Positions 1 through 7,032 of a stretch of 64,000 bases of DNA are shown one piece after another. The number at the start of each line of letters is the position of its first letter. The stretch's first letter is position 1. The translations under genes were made by a program, and so were the position numbers. The notes beneath the pieces are model-generated. The model ran no database searches, was not told the origin of the DNA, and worked only from the letters and a program-made list of their open reading frames with translations. This DNA comes from DATLRC01 sp035478435 (lineage in GTDB: Bacteria > Patescibacteriota > Saccharimonadia > Saccharimonadales > UBA4665), in NCBI GenBank assembly GCA_035478435.1, contig DATIJT010000020.1:38116-102115 (forward strand), given 5' to 3'.

Positions 1-53
1 AAATTGGCGGCCACCGATAAACGCTTGGTCTTTAGAATCGGTTAAACAGCGGC

Positions 54-146
54 TGTCATGCTGAATTTATTTCAGCATCCATGCAAACAGTATAATACGA
101 ACGTCTTATCTCTTCGTTTGGATCCTGAAACGAGTTCAGGATGACA
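54..146. repeat. Bipartite palindromic repeat, copy 1
   Basis: Begins TGTCAT and ends ATGACA. Each end is itself a hairpin (GCTGAA..TTCAGC at 60-76 and CCTGAA..TTCAGG near 123-140), with a short spacer between. It abuts the stop codon of the HAD gene. A second element with the same architecture but different stem sequence lies at 26069-26150. This resembles REP/MITE-like dispersed repeats that begin GTCAT; no transposase is nearby. Confidence 0.7.
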
Positions 147-148
147 AA

Positions 149-715
149 TTACTGGACTAACATTTTCTCGAGTTCGGTTTTCATTTGACTAAAATCTTGA
201 TAGCAAATGGCTCGCATGCCCAAATCTTCGGCGGCGGTACAATAGCGTTCAACGTCGTCAACTATTACGCATTCCTCTACTTCCACGCCCAACCTCTCAG
301 CCACTGCCTGGAACATCCTGGTGTCCGGTTTAGTAGCGCCGATTTCGAAGGAAAACACCATAGTGTGGAACATGGCCTGCTCTTCAGCCGTCAGGAAATG
401 TTCACGAATCCAGTTCGTAGCTACATTGCTCAGTAAAGCTATTTTGTATGACTTCCCCAGTTCTTTTATGTAAGCCAACAGTTCACTATTTTTAATCGTT
501 TCGTTATCTAGCATGTCGTCCACGTATCTTGGCTGCTTACCGGTGAGGTCTTGGACTGCCTGGAGGAACTCAGGCTTACTGATAGCACCAGAATCATAGG
601 CGTGATTAAGTGTAGTGGCAGCCGCCTTCTGGCTTTGGGGCAAAGTGCCAGTAAACTCCTTCCAAGTATCGGTAGTCAGCACACCGAAACAATCAAATAT
701 AATCGCTTTGACCAT
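149..715 (-). CDS. HAD superfamily hydrolase (subfamily IA)
   Basis: This 188-residue protein has HAD motif I near the N-terminus (IIFDCFGVL, nucleophile D8), motif II (ALLSN, about residue 95), the motif III lysine (GATKPD, about 128) and motif IV (VIVDD, about 150). The family transfers phosphoryl groups on small phosphorylated metabolites through an aspartyl-phosphate. The substrate cannot be told from sequence. Motif I has G instead of the usual second aspartate, as in the FDxxGV group of HAD-IA proteins. The start follows a TATAAT box (722-727, minus strand) by 6 bases with no Shine-Dalgarno, so the mRNA is probably leaderless. It stands alone; the next gene upstream on this strand starts at 1314. 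Confidence 0.85.
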   Translation of the reverse strand: MVKAIIFDCFGVLTTDTWKEFTGTLPQSQKAAATTLNHAYDSGAISKPEFLQAVQDLTGKQPRYVDDMLDNETIKNSELLAYIKELGKSYKIALLSNVATNWIREHFLTAEEQAMFHTMVFSFEIGATKPDTRMFQAVAERLGVEVEECVIVDDVERYCTAAEDLGMRAICYQDFSQMKTELEKMLVQ

Positions 716-756
716 CTTCTAATTATAACTGGAGAGTTTAAATGAACCCTCTTAAA

Positions 757-1314
757 TTAGAGGTTAAGACCAAAGGTCAGCTGGTCGTAGTTGGGTACCT
801 GAGCGTGGAAAAGATCAAGCACCAGTGAAGACTTGCCCTTAAAAGTAGCAAGGCCACCGCAAGAGGTTGACCAAAAGTGTTCAATCTTCTTACCAGCGGC
901 ATCTTCTATTTCGTAGATATAGCGCCTACCATCCGGACAATAGCCACGTTCGTCTTTAAGTTTGCTTTCGGTAGTGCCTAAAGTATAGCCAGAGTGCTGC
1001 AGTGCGAATAAGAAGTTGGTGTAGGCACTGAGCGTCATAGGGTAAATTTGCTTGTTGATAACGTTGCCGTCATAGCCTTGCAGGATCTCAAAAGTAGTAG
1101 CATTACGGCCAACTTCTATCTGTACTTGGCGGTGGTTTTCTGGAGCTACGATGGCCCCATCTATAGTCAAACGGGTAATGGTATCGGTGTTAGCGTAAGA
1201 TACCAGCGGCTTTTGGGTAACAGGCACTTTATTGCCGCCGCCATGGTTAAAAATGAGCACTATGAGTAAAATCAAGAGCCCTAGGGTGAGTAGAAAACCT
1301 GCAAGATAACGCAT
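757..1314 (-). CDS. Membrane-anchored hypothetical protein
   Basis: The 185-residue product starts at MRYLAGFL, chosen because AAGGA sits 4 bases upstream; an in-frame start 10 codons further up is possible. Residues about 4-22 form one hydrophobic helix (GFLLTLGLLILLIVLIF) followed by an extracytoplasmic domain with two cysteines (YCPDG, TSCGG), which could pair outside the cell. I do not recognise the soluble domain. It resembles small N-anchored proteins common in reduced bacterial genomes. Function unknown; topology inferred from the lysine/arginine-poor exported part. Confidence 0.7.
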   Translation of the reverse strand: MRYLAGFLLTLGLLILLIVLIFNHGGGNKVPVTQKPLVSYANTDTITRLTIDGAIVAPENHRQVQIEVGRNATTFEILQGYDGNVINKQIYPMTLSAYTNFLFALQHSGYTLGTTESKLKDERGYCPDGRRYIYEIEDAAGKKIEHFWSTSCGGLATFKGKSSLVLDLFHAQVPNYDQLTFGLNL

Positions 1315-1438
1315 TTCTTCCTTAAAACCTCTAATTACTAACATATATTATCACAAACGCTAGCATTTTGCAACACTTTTGGCCAGCGACTATCCTATGA
1401 GAGAAAATAAAGAGTGGCCGGAGGCGTATAATCACACT

Positions 1439-1825
1439 ATGATTTCAGACGCTCTAGCTCTAATCGAGTTTCTACAAAAGAATAAAGCAAAATACGACAC
1501 CCTGAGTGCATTGTTTAATGCAGAAGGCGATAAAATCGAAGGCAGTCAAGAGTTAGAATTGGAGATATTACAGGTTAAAGGTACGCCAGAAGTTTGGTTT
1601 TACAAAGTGAAGCCTCTACCGGATTACGTTTTTATGACTATGCCCGTTGTATCCTGTTATACGGATTATGGAACTGAGCTCGGTCGCCAAAACCCTACAT
1701 CAGACTTTTTTAGATTTGTTGCGAATCCACTTTCTAACTTCACATCAAAACCGGTAGGAAACCTAAAGGTTAACTTCTCTGTTATCGCCTATAAGCCTAA
1801 GCAACTACTTGATAAATTAGAGTAA
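1439..1825 (+). CDS. Hypothetical protein, 128 aa
   Basis: A TATAAT box at 1427-1432 lies 6 bases before this ATG, arguing for a leaderless start at MISDALALIEF. The frame is open further upstream to ATG 1397 and TTG 1379, but those would put the promoter inside the gene. The protein is soluble, with no transmembrane segment or recognised motif; a helical N-terminus precedes a probable beta-rich half. No neighbour is close enough for an operon. Function not recognised. Confidence 0.6.
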   Translation: MISDALALIEFLQKNKAKYDTLSALFNAEGDKIEGSQELELEILQVKGTPEVWFYKVKPLPDYVFMTMPVVSCYTDYGTELGRQNPTSDFFRFVANPLSNFTSKPVGNLKVNFSVIAYKPKQLLDKLE

Positions 1826-1932
1826 CAAGCAAGAAATTATTTAAAAAAACACTATTGCTAATCTACTTACTGTAGAGACATGCTCGCCTTTTGGCCTTCA
1901 CGACTGCTGGGCTGACGTGGCATAATGGGGTG

Positions 1933-2376
1933 ATGCGTTTACGCTACGAAACCGGCATTGCCACCAGCGCCCAATTCATAACCATGACGGTGCTGAACTT
2001 TGTGAATGCCATCTCTGCCAGCGTTTCTGGCTGCACAAACCACAACGGCGATTGCGTTAGCAACATGCTGCTTTCCATGATGTATTTCATTGTGGTGGCA
2101 GTCTGGTTCGGTTTCCTATCAGTCTTAGGCTATGCCGCCCAAGACAAGCGCAGTAAACGCCTGGCGCAAGTGCTGATTGCCGCCGAAGTTATGGTAGCGC
2201 TAGTTGCCGCCTTTGACGCCAAGCACCACCCAGATACTCTAGGCTTAGTCACCAGTTTGATTGATTTGGCTTTCGCGGTCTGGGTAATCACCCTGGCCTA
2301 CCGCTTAATGCGTTCCAACGGCGGCCGTGTGGTCGCCCCTACTACCAGGCGGCGCCGGTCAAAAGCGCGTTTGTAA
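1933..2376 (+). CDS. Four-helix membrane protein, hypothetical
   Basis: The 147-residue product contains about four hydrophobic segments (near residues 12-30, 46-68, 78-97 and 107-128) and ends in a basic tail (RRRRSKARL) that should lie in the cytoplasm. The start MRLRYETG is chosen because CATAAT preceded by TGG (1921-1926) lies 6 bases upstream. The last 35 bases overlap the 3' end of the convergent NUDIX gene, so the two transcripts would be complementary there. No family recognised. Confidence 0.65.
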   Translation: MRLRYETGIATSAQFITMTVLNFVNAISASVSGCTNHNGDCVSNMLLSMMYFIVVAVWFGFLSVLGYAAQDKRSKRLAQVLIAAEVMVALVAAFDAKHHPDTLGLVTSLIDLAFAVWVITLAYRLMRSNGGRVVAPTTRRRRSKARL

Positions 2377-2791
2377 ACTTTTTGGGGTATTTGTGGCCCA
2401 GCCGCTTGGCTGCCTCTTCCCTGCTTACCCATTGAAAAGCCGTGTGTTCCCGGCTGATCCTGACTTTGCTGTGTTCGGGGATTTTTATCCTGTAAACCAT
2501 CAGCAGTAAACCTACCATCTGAGTGGTTGAAATGGGTATTTTGTGGTTGGAGACCACCGCTGTTAGGAACTGGACCGAACTAATCTTCTTTATGCCCGTT
2601 TCTTCTTCGACTTCCCTGCCTAAAGTTTTTAGTACGCTATCGCCTTCTTTGATGCGCCCGCCGGGGATATCCCAGTAAGGTTCGGTGTTTTTGCGGTGCG
2701 TCGAAACATCGGCATGCAACAGCAATATCTGTTTCTTGCTATTCTCGATAAGCGCTTTTACTCCAACGTGAAATAACTTTTCGTCAGGCAT
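2342..2791 (-). CDS. NUDIX hydrolase
   Basis: The Nudix box is seen at about residues 43-66 (GGRIKEGD...REVEEETGI), with the metal-binding REVEEE core intact, in a 149-residue single-domain protein of normal family length. Such enzymes cleave a nucleoside diphosphate linked to another moiety; the actual substrate (damaged nucleotide, sugar nucleotide, ADP-ribose) cannot be called. TAAAAT at 2800-2805, preceded by TGT, lies 8 bases before the ATG, so it is probably leaderless. Divergent from the gene at 2854; 3' overlap with the membrane protein at 1933. Confidence 0.88.
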   Translation of the reverse strand: MPDEKLFHVGVKALIENSKKQILLLHADVSTHRKNTEPYWDIPGGRIKEGDSVLKTLGREVEEETGIKKISSVQFLTAVVSNHKIPISTTQMVGLLLMVYRIKIPEHSKVRISREHTAFQWVSREEAAKRLGHKYPKKFTNALLTGAAW

Positions 2792-2853
2792 GTTTATATA
2801 TTTTAACAGAAACGGCTTATTTACTTTTTACTATTTGATGGTATAATTTAGAA

Positions 2854-3633
2854 ATGCACGAAGGGCTCGTTGATCCTGGAGATAAACCACCAGTTCCTAT
2901 AGGGGCGGCTATCGCCAATGCCCTAGAAGAGTGGTTAGTAGCCGAGGCGGAAGGATCCAGCGAGCCTACCAGTAGAAATGCTTTCCTTAATGATTTTGAC
3001 ATGATGGGCACGGCGATTACCTTGCCTTATAACCACACTGATAATATAAACGGCCAGAAAGCTTTGAACCATTACGGCAGACTTAAATCTTGTACCAATC
3101 ATCTTAAAGAACTTCTAGAAACCGCTACGCCAGAGCAAAAAGATGACCTTATCGCGCGCCAAATATTTTGTACTCAGATGTTTTTATCGGGCGCGTACCG
3201 TACGCAATGTTTCATGCGGGCCAAGAATGCCGAAGAATATGTCGAAGCCAGAAAAGCCGGCATAGGTATAAACCTGAGACTCTGCGTAGAAGATTATTTA
3301 GCCTGGGGTTTTAATGGCTCTGTTGAACCGGATTTACGCGTTAAAACCATTCATCTCGGCGACCTGGTCGCTATGACCTACAAAACCCATGATAATGGGT
3401 TGGAAACCTTGGAGCTGCTGCATACGTTTGGCCGTTATTACAGAGGTGTCTCAGATTCCCCAATAGTTGAAGCCTTAAAAGCTATGCAAGGAGACTGGGT
3501 TAGGTTGGCGGTCGGCTATATAATTTTCGCCGCCCAAGAGCGAGGTGGAGATTTGGCTAGGGTTCCTTTCTGGGAAGCAAAAAGCATCAGCGATGTTCCC
3601 AAGATTTATTATCCCTTCGCCGGCAATCGCTGA
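2854..3633 (+). CDS. Hypothetical protein, 259 aa
   Basis: An extended -10 (TGGTATAAT, box 2842-2847) ends 6 bases before the ATG, supporting both the start and leaderless expression. The protein is soluble, mostly helical by composition, and lacks a signal peptide or recognised catalytic motif. Its N-terminal third is acidic and proline-containing (DPGDKPPVP). It sits alone between a divergent NUDIX gene and a convergent HAD/NUDIX operon. I do not recognise the family. Confidence 0.75.
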   Translation: MHEGLVDPGDKPPVPIGAAIANALEEWLVAEAEGSSEPTSRNAFLNDFDMMGTAITLPYNHTDNINGQKALNHYGRLKSCTNHLKELLETATPEQKDDLIARQIFCTQMFLSGAYRTQCFMRAKNAEEYVEARKAGIGINLRLCVEDYLAWGFNGSVEPDLRVKTIHLGDLVAMTYKTHDNGLETLELLHTFGRYYRGVSDSPIVEALKAMQGDWVRLAVGYIIFAAQERGGDLARVPFWEAKSISDVPKIYYPFAGNR

Positions 3634-3646
3634 ACTATATCCACTA

Positions 3647-4108
3647 CTATTTCCTTAAGGTCGCAATTAAGCGGTCAGGATCGATAAATAAATCCAAGGC
3701 ATCATTAATGGTTGGCACAACGATCTCACAAGCTAGCAAAGTTTGTATATTAACACCTTCTGCCTGCAAAGTTACAATACCAAGCTTAACTATTTTCATA
3801 AGCTCTAAATCAATTAAGCCGTTGCCAATTGAAACACATGTTTCTGGCCCGAGCTTTAGGGCTTCATTCTTCTTGTCTTCGGCACCTTTTGCCAATAACC
3901 AATCAACACCAAGTTCTGTAGCAATTTGGTCGGCGTCGCCACGAGTATTACCACTGAAGAAAAGGATTTTGAAACCTTGTTCTTTTAACTTACTTATTCG
4001 CTCTTTTACACCGCTAACAAGCTGGCCCGCAACTGATAGCGTCCCATTTAAATCTAAGATGATTGTTTTAAGTTCCAATTCACCAATCCCTGGAATTTGA
4101 TAATTCAT
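3647..4108 (-). CDS. HAD-like phosphatase, soluble P-type-ATPase-like group
   Basis: The 153-residue protein shows HAD motif I as ILDLNGTL (about residue 17), motif II as FFSGNTRGDA (about 50), a lysine in KGAEDKK (about 75) and motif IV region GNGLIDLELM (about 95). An Asn replaces the second motif-I aspartate, which fits the small soluble group related to the P domain of P-type ATPases (COG4087-like). It has no membrane segment. It follows the NUDIX gene with an 8-base gap, so the two are almost certainly co-transcribed. Substrate unknown. Confidence 0.8.
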   Translation of the reverse strand: MNYQIPGIGELELKTIILDLNGTLSVAGQLVSGVKERISKLKEQGFKILFFSGNTRGDADQIATELGVDWLLAKGAEDKKNEALKLGPETCVSIGNGLIDLELMKIVKLGIVTLQAEGVNIQTLLACEIVVPTINDALDLFIDPDRLIATLRK

Positions 4109-4116
4109 AATGCTCC

Positions 4117-4527
4117 TTAATCTATTAAATCTTCCTCTTTTAGTTTTGGCATTATTTGGTGTTCGAAAATGGAGCCGACCTTCATGCCTTTGGGCGGCTT
4201 GGTATCAATCCAGGCTATGTGTTCAACCTCACTGCTCGGCACGGGTTCGCCTTTATAATTTTTAACCCTGAAGGCTTCCATTTTGACCTTCTGGCCCGGG
4301 TGGTTAGCGGCCTCGGCCTCAAACACGCCGAAAAATTCTAAATCTTTTTCACTTACCTTTATATCAAATTCTTCCTTGAGCTCGCGCACCAAAGCTTGTT
4401 TGGGCGTTTCGCCAGGTTCGATCGAACCGCCCGGGGAGATGAAAAAATCTTTGCCAACCGATTTTTCAACCAGTAGCTTCCGGTCCCGAATGATGATACC
4501 GGCGGCTTTATAAATATCTGTACTCAT
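4117..4527 (-). CDS. NUDIX hydrolase
   Basis: A complete Nudix box occurs at about residues 33-55 (GGSIEPGE...RELKEEFDI) in a 136-residue protein. The upstream strand FFISPGG is typical of the family. It is the first gene of a two-gene unit with the HAD phosphatase, both plausible nucleotide or metabolite housecleaning enzymes. It is not closely similar to the NUDIX protein at 2342. Substrate cannot be assigned. Confidence 0.87.
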   Translation of the reverse strand: MSTDIYKAAGIIIRDRKLLVEKSVGKDFFISPGGSIEPGETPKQALVRELKEEFDIKVSEKDLEFFGVFEAEAANHPGQKVKMEAFRVKNYKGEPVPSSEVEHIAWIDTKPPKGMKVGSIFEHQIMPKLKEEDLID

Positions 4528-4569
4528 GGACTCAAGTTTGTTAGATTAATGTGTTAATTTCATTGGTTT

Positions 4570-4947
4570 TCATAGTTTGGCGTTAAAGGCCGGATACGGG
4601 CTATCAAGAATTTTCATGTCGGTGGTCAAAAGAGTCATATCTTCAACCTTTGCTTGGGCGACAAGCATGGTATCGAAAGGGTCTTTTTGCGGTAATTTTA
4701 CATCCATTATTTGGTCGACGTGCGATAAGTTTACAGGCAGTTCCAAACACTTTAGTAAGCTATACACCTCTTTTGCTGGTAATGGGATTCTAAGTTTACC
4801 TGACCTGACTTTTATGATCATTTCCCATATCGATACTACAGAAATGTACAAATCTTCCTCAGCCAAAATTTTCCTGGCCCGTTTGCCTAAACGCTCTGGA
4901 TATTTTAAGGCCCAGAGTACCACGCTAGTATCTAGTAAATAATTCAT
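4570..4947 (-). CDS. vapC: PIN-domain ribonuclease toxin (VapC family)
   Basis: PIN-domain acidic residues are visible in order: D6 in LLDTSVVLWAL, E44 in SIWEM, D92 in KDPFDTMLVAQA and D110 in LLTTD. Length (125 aa) is usual. VapC toxins are Mg-dependent endoribonucleases, often cutting initiator tRNA or rRNA, and are held inactive by the partner antitoxin. The gene starts 2 bases after the antitoxin stop, a standard antitoxin-first operon. The KDPFD motif places it in the COG3744-like group. Confidence 0.9.
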   Translation of the reverse strand: MNYLLDTSVVLWALKYPERLGKRARKILAEEDLYISVVSIWEMIIKVRSGKLRIPLPAKEVYSLLKCLELPVNLSHVDQIMDVKLPQKDPFDTMLVAQAKVEDMTLLTTDMKILDSPYPAFNAKL

Positions 4948-4949
4948 AG

Positions 4950-5216
4950 CTAAACATTACCGTCAGGAAAAATACGGCTGTTTTCAAACATTGCCATAAT
5001 TTCCGGATCTATATCGTCAAAATCATCCGGAATCATAACATTCAAGTTATCCTTCCAGGCTCCAAGTTGTCGCTTAGGCTGTGCTTTTTTTTCGACTCGT
5101 ACCAATTTAACCTCCGGCTCGCCGTAAGCACCTATATAAACAGCTTCACCGGCCTTGGCCTGCTTGATGTACTTGCTCAAATTAGTTTTGGCATCATAAA
5201 TATTAATAGTTTTCAT
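4950..5216 (-). CDS. Phd/YefM-type antitoxin
   Basis: An 88-residue protein beginning MKTINIYDAKTNLSKYI, the classic Phd/YefM N-terminal DNA-binding signature, followed by an acidic, probably disordered C-terminus (PDDFDDIDPE) of the kind that wraps around the toxin. The start at 5216 is preferred to one three codons upstream because TATAAT (5224-5229) lies 7 bases before it. The promoter carries a perfect inverted repeat over the -35, fitting autoregulation by the toxin-antitoxin complex. Confidence 0.88.
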   Translation of the reverse strand: MKTINIYDAKTNLSKYIKQAKAGEAVYIGAYGEPEVKLVRVEKKAQPKRQLGAWKDNLNVMIPDDFDDIDPEIMAMFENSRIFPDGNV

Positions 5217-5223
5217 AATTACC

Positions 5224-5254
5224 ATTATAACCTTCTTGCCTTGACTAAGTCAAG
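5224..5254 (-). promoter_or_regulatory. Promoter with palindromic operator for the antitoxin-toxin operon
   Basis: Minus strand -35 TTGACT (5248-5253), 18-base spacer, -10 TATAAT (5224-5229), then 7 bases to the ATG. A perfect inverted repeat CTTGAC-TAA-GTCAAG (5240-5254) covers the -35 and is a likely autorepression site. Confidence 0.75.
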
Positions 5255-5282
5255 TTAGGTTGAGGTGTCTTATTTTCGACAC

Positions 5283-6101
5283 TTACTGCACATGGGTAGG
5301 ATCCCAGCAAGTGCGGAGGTTTCTATCTAAACCTTTTAGTTCTTCCATATCTTCACTATCAAGTTCGAAATCAAAAATATCTATATTTTGCTTTATGCGG
5401 TCTTCGTGTACCGACTTCGGCAGCGGCACTGTTCCCTTTTCCACGCACCAGCGCAACATAATTTGGGCAGTCGTCTTGCTATATTTTTTAGCCAGTTTTT
5501 GAAGTACAGGATCATCCATATCATGCCCATGGGCCAGCGGCGAATAGGCTTCTACCACTATGCCGTTCTTCTGGCAAAACTCTACTAGTTCAGGCTGCTG
5601 CAGAAAAACATGCAATTCAACTTGGTTCACGGCTGGTTTGATCGAACACTCAGCTAACAATTCCTCAAGGTGTCGAATAGTGTAATTACTAACACCAACG
5701 GCTTTGGCTCGTCCGGAGTGGTAGATTTCTTCCATCTTTTTCCAGGCCGGGCGGCGTAGATGCGTAACTGGAAAATGCAATAGCAACAAATCTACGTAAT
5801 CCGTCTGCAGGTTTTGCAGAGATTCCTCAAAGCTTGGTATAACTTCATCCCAAAACTGGTTATCATTCCAAATTTTGGTAGTGATAAATACTTTCGAACG
5901 GTCAACTTTTGCTTCTTGCAAAGCCTCGCCCAGATAGGCTTCGTTGCCGTAGATCTGTGCCGTGTCAAAGTGCCTGTAGCCTGCCTGAAGAGCCCACTTA
6001 ACCGCTCGCTTGCATTCGTCTTTCTTCTTAACTTTCCATAAGCCCAGACCCACTTGTGGGATGGCGGTTTTAGAACTCAGTGGTATTTTTGGTACGTCCA
6101 T
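5283..6101 (-). CDS. Aldo/keto reductase
   Basis: About 272 residues forming a single AKR barrel. Seen: GYRHFDTAQIYGNE (catalytic Asp and Tyr), TTKIW (catalytic Lys), LLLLHFP (catalytic His), GVSNYTIRHLEEL, and the C-terminal NADP-binding region VPLPKSVHEDRIKQN. Members reduce aldehydes and ketones with NADPH in the cytoplasm. The start MDVPKIPL is chosen for its GGAG site 5 bases upstream and because it avoids overlap with the preceding gene; MNGEDMD (6116) is an alternative. Follows the ImmA-like peptidase gene. Confidence 0.9.
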   Translation of the reverse strand: MDVPKIPLSSKTAIPQVGLGLWKVKKKDECKRAVKWALQAGYRHFDTAQIYGNEAYLGEALQEAKVDRSKVFITTKIWNDNQFWDEVIPSFEESLQNLQTDYVDLLLLHFPVTHLRRPAWKKMEEIYHSGRAKAVGVSNYTIRHLEELLAECSIKPAVNQVELHVFLQQPELVEFCQKNGIVVEAYSPLAHGHDMDDPVLQKLAKKYSKTTAQIMLRWCVEKGTVPLPKSVHEDRIKQNIDIFDFELDSEDMEELKGLDRNLRTCWDPTHVQ

Positions 6102-6129
6102 GTCTTCTCCATTCATAACTTGCCCTATT

Positions 6130-7032
6130 TTAGATGATAAGAAATCCAGAGTTAGCTTCGCCGGCGGCATAATGAGCGTTTAACTCTTGAAACCCTGCTT
6201 CGCCAGGTCTAATAGTTCTTTGGGTCACGCATCCATGTAAAGAGCCGCTTATTGGATGGTCCGTAAAATCAAATACTGGAATTTTATAATCCGGCGACCC
6301 GCAGATTGAACCTTCATTGAAATCACAGTCCAAACAGCACGTATGTCTGGTTACTTTTCTGGAATACTCGAGGTTTGGGCACTCCCCTATCCTAGAGTCA
6401 ATCATTACCTTCGGCGGTAGTTTTCCGGCAACCATCAGTTGATGTACTACAATCCTTATGGAAGTTTGATAAGCACTGGCCAACTCCAATATCTTTTCTT
6501 TTGTGATATCCCTTATAGACTCCAGCCGTTCAGATGGTACAACCACCTCAGCGCCAAATTGTTCGCAAAACTGTTCTTCGCGATAACTATAGCCTTCGCC
6601 CGAATAACCTAACACTAACTTTAGAAACGCATGTCCCATCTCATGGCCGATAGTTAGCTTATCTTCACCGTCTTCGCATCCCTTTAAATGAGGATTAAGC
6701 CTGATCCAGACGGGTGCATCGCCTTTCAAGCCCTCAATTCCCCCTAAGCCCTTACCGTCATAGTCAAACGACACGGGAATACCTAAGGCTGCGGCGGTTG
6801 CTTCAATATCTAAGGCTCCTTCTTTAGGCTCTCGGAATAGCTTGATCCATTTTTTAGCTCCAGTTAGGGACATAAGCGTATCCGGGCGATTCCTTAAGTC
6901 AGGATGAATCTCGTTAATCCAATTAGCCGGTTCGGCTATTCTAATTGGATCGGTGGCTTCGGGATCGTAAAAGGCTCCCTCAGGCTCCTCGTATGCAATA
7001 TAAAAAGGATCCTCGGCGTAAGCCCCACTCAC
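6130..7032 (-). CDS. ImmA/IrrE-family metallopeptidase-like protein
   Basis: A zinc-metallopeptidase motif IGHEMGHAFLKL (HExxH, about residues 118-129) and a downstream glutamate in CEQFGAEVVVPSE fit the ImmA/IrrE fold, as does the following helical segment. The C-terminal third has several cysteines (TCCLDCD, ICGSPD) that may bind a second metal. ImmA peptidases cleave repressors; no XRE repressor is adjacent here, so the target is open. GTG at 7032 overlaps the polA TGA as GTGA with GGGG 6 bases upstream, so translation is probably coupled to polA. Confidence 0.75.
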   Translation of the reverse strand: MSGAYAEDPFYIAYEEPEGAFYDPEATDPIRIAEPANWINEIHPDLRNRPDTLMSLTGAKKWIKLFREPKEGALDIEATAAALGIPVSFDYDGKGLGGIEGLKGDAPVWIRLNPHLKGCEDGEDKLTIGHEMGHAFLKLVLGYSGEGYSYREEQFCEQFGAEVVVPSERLESIRDITKEKILELASAYQTSIRIVVHQLMVAGKLPPKVMIDSRIGECPNLEYSRKVTRHTCCLDCDFNEGSICGSPDYKIPVFDFTDHPISGSLHGCVTQRTIRPGEAGFQELNAHYAAGEANSGFLII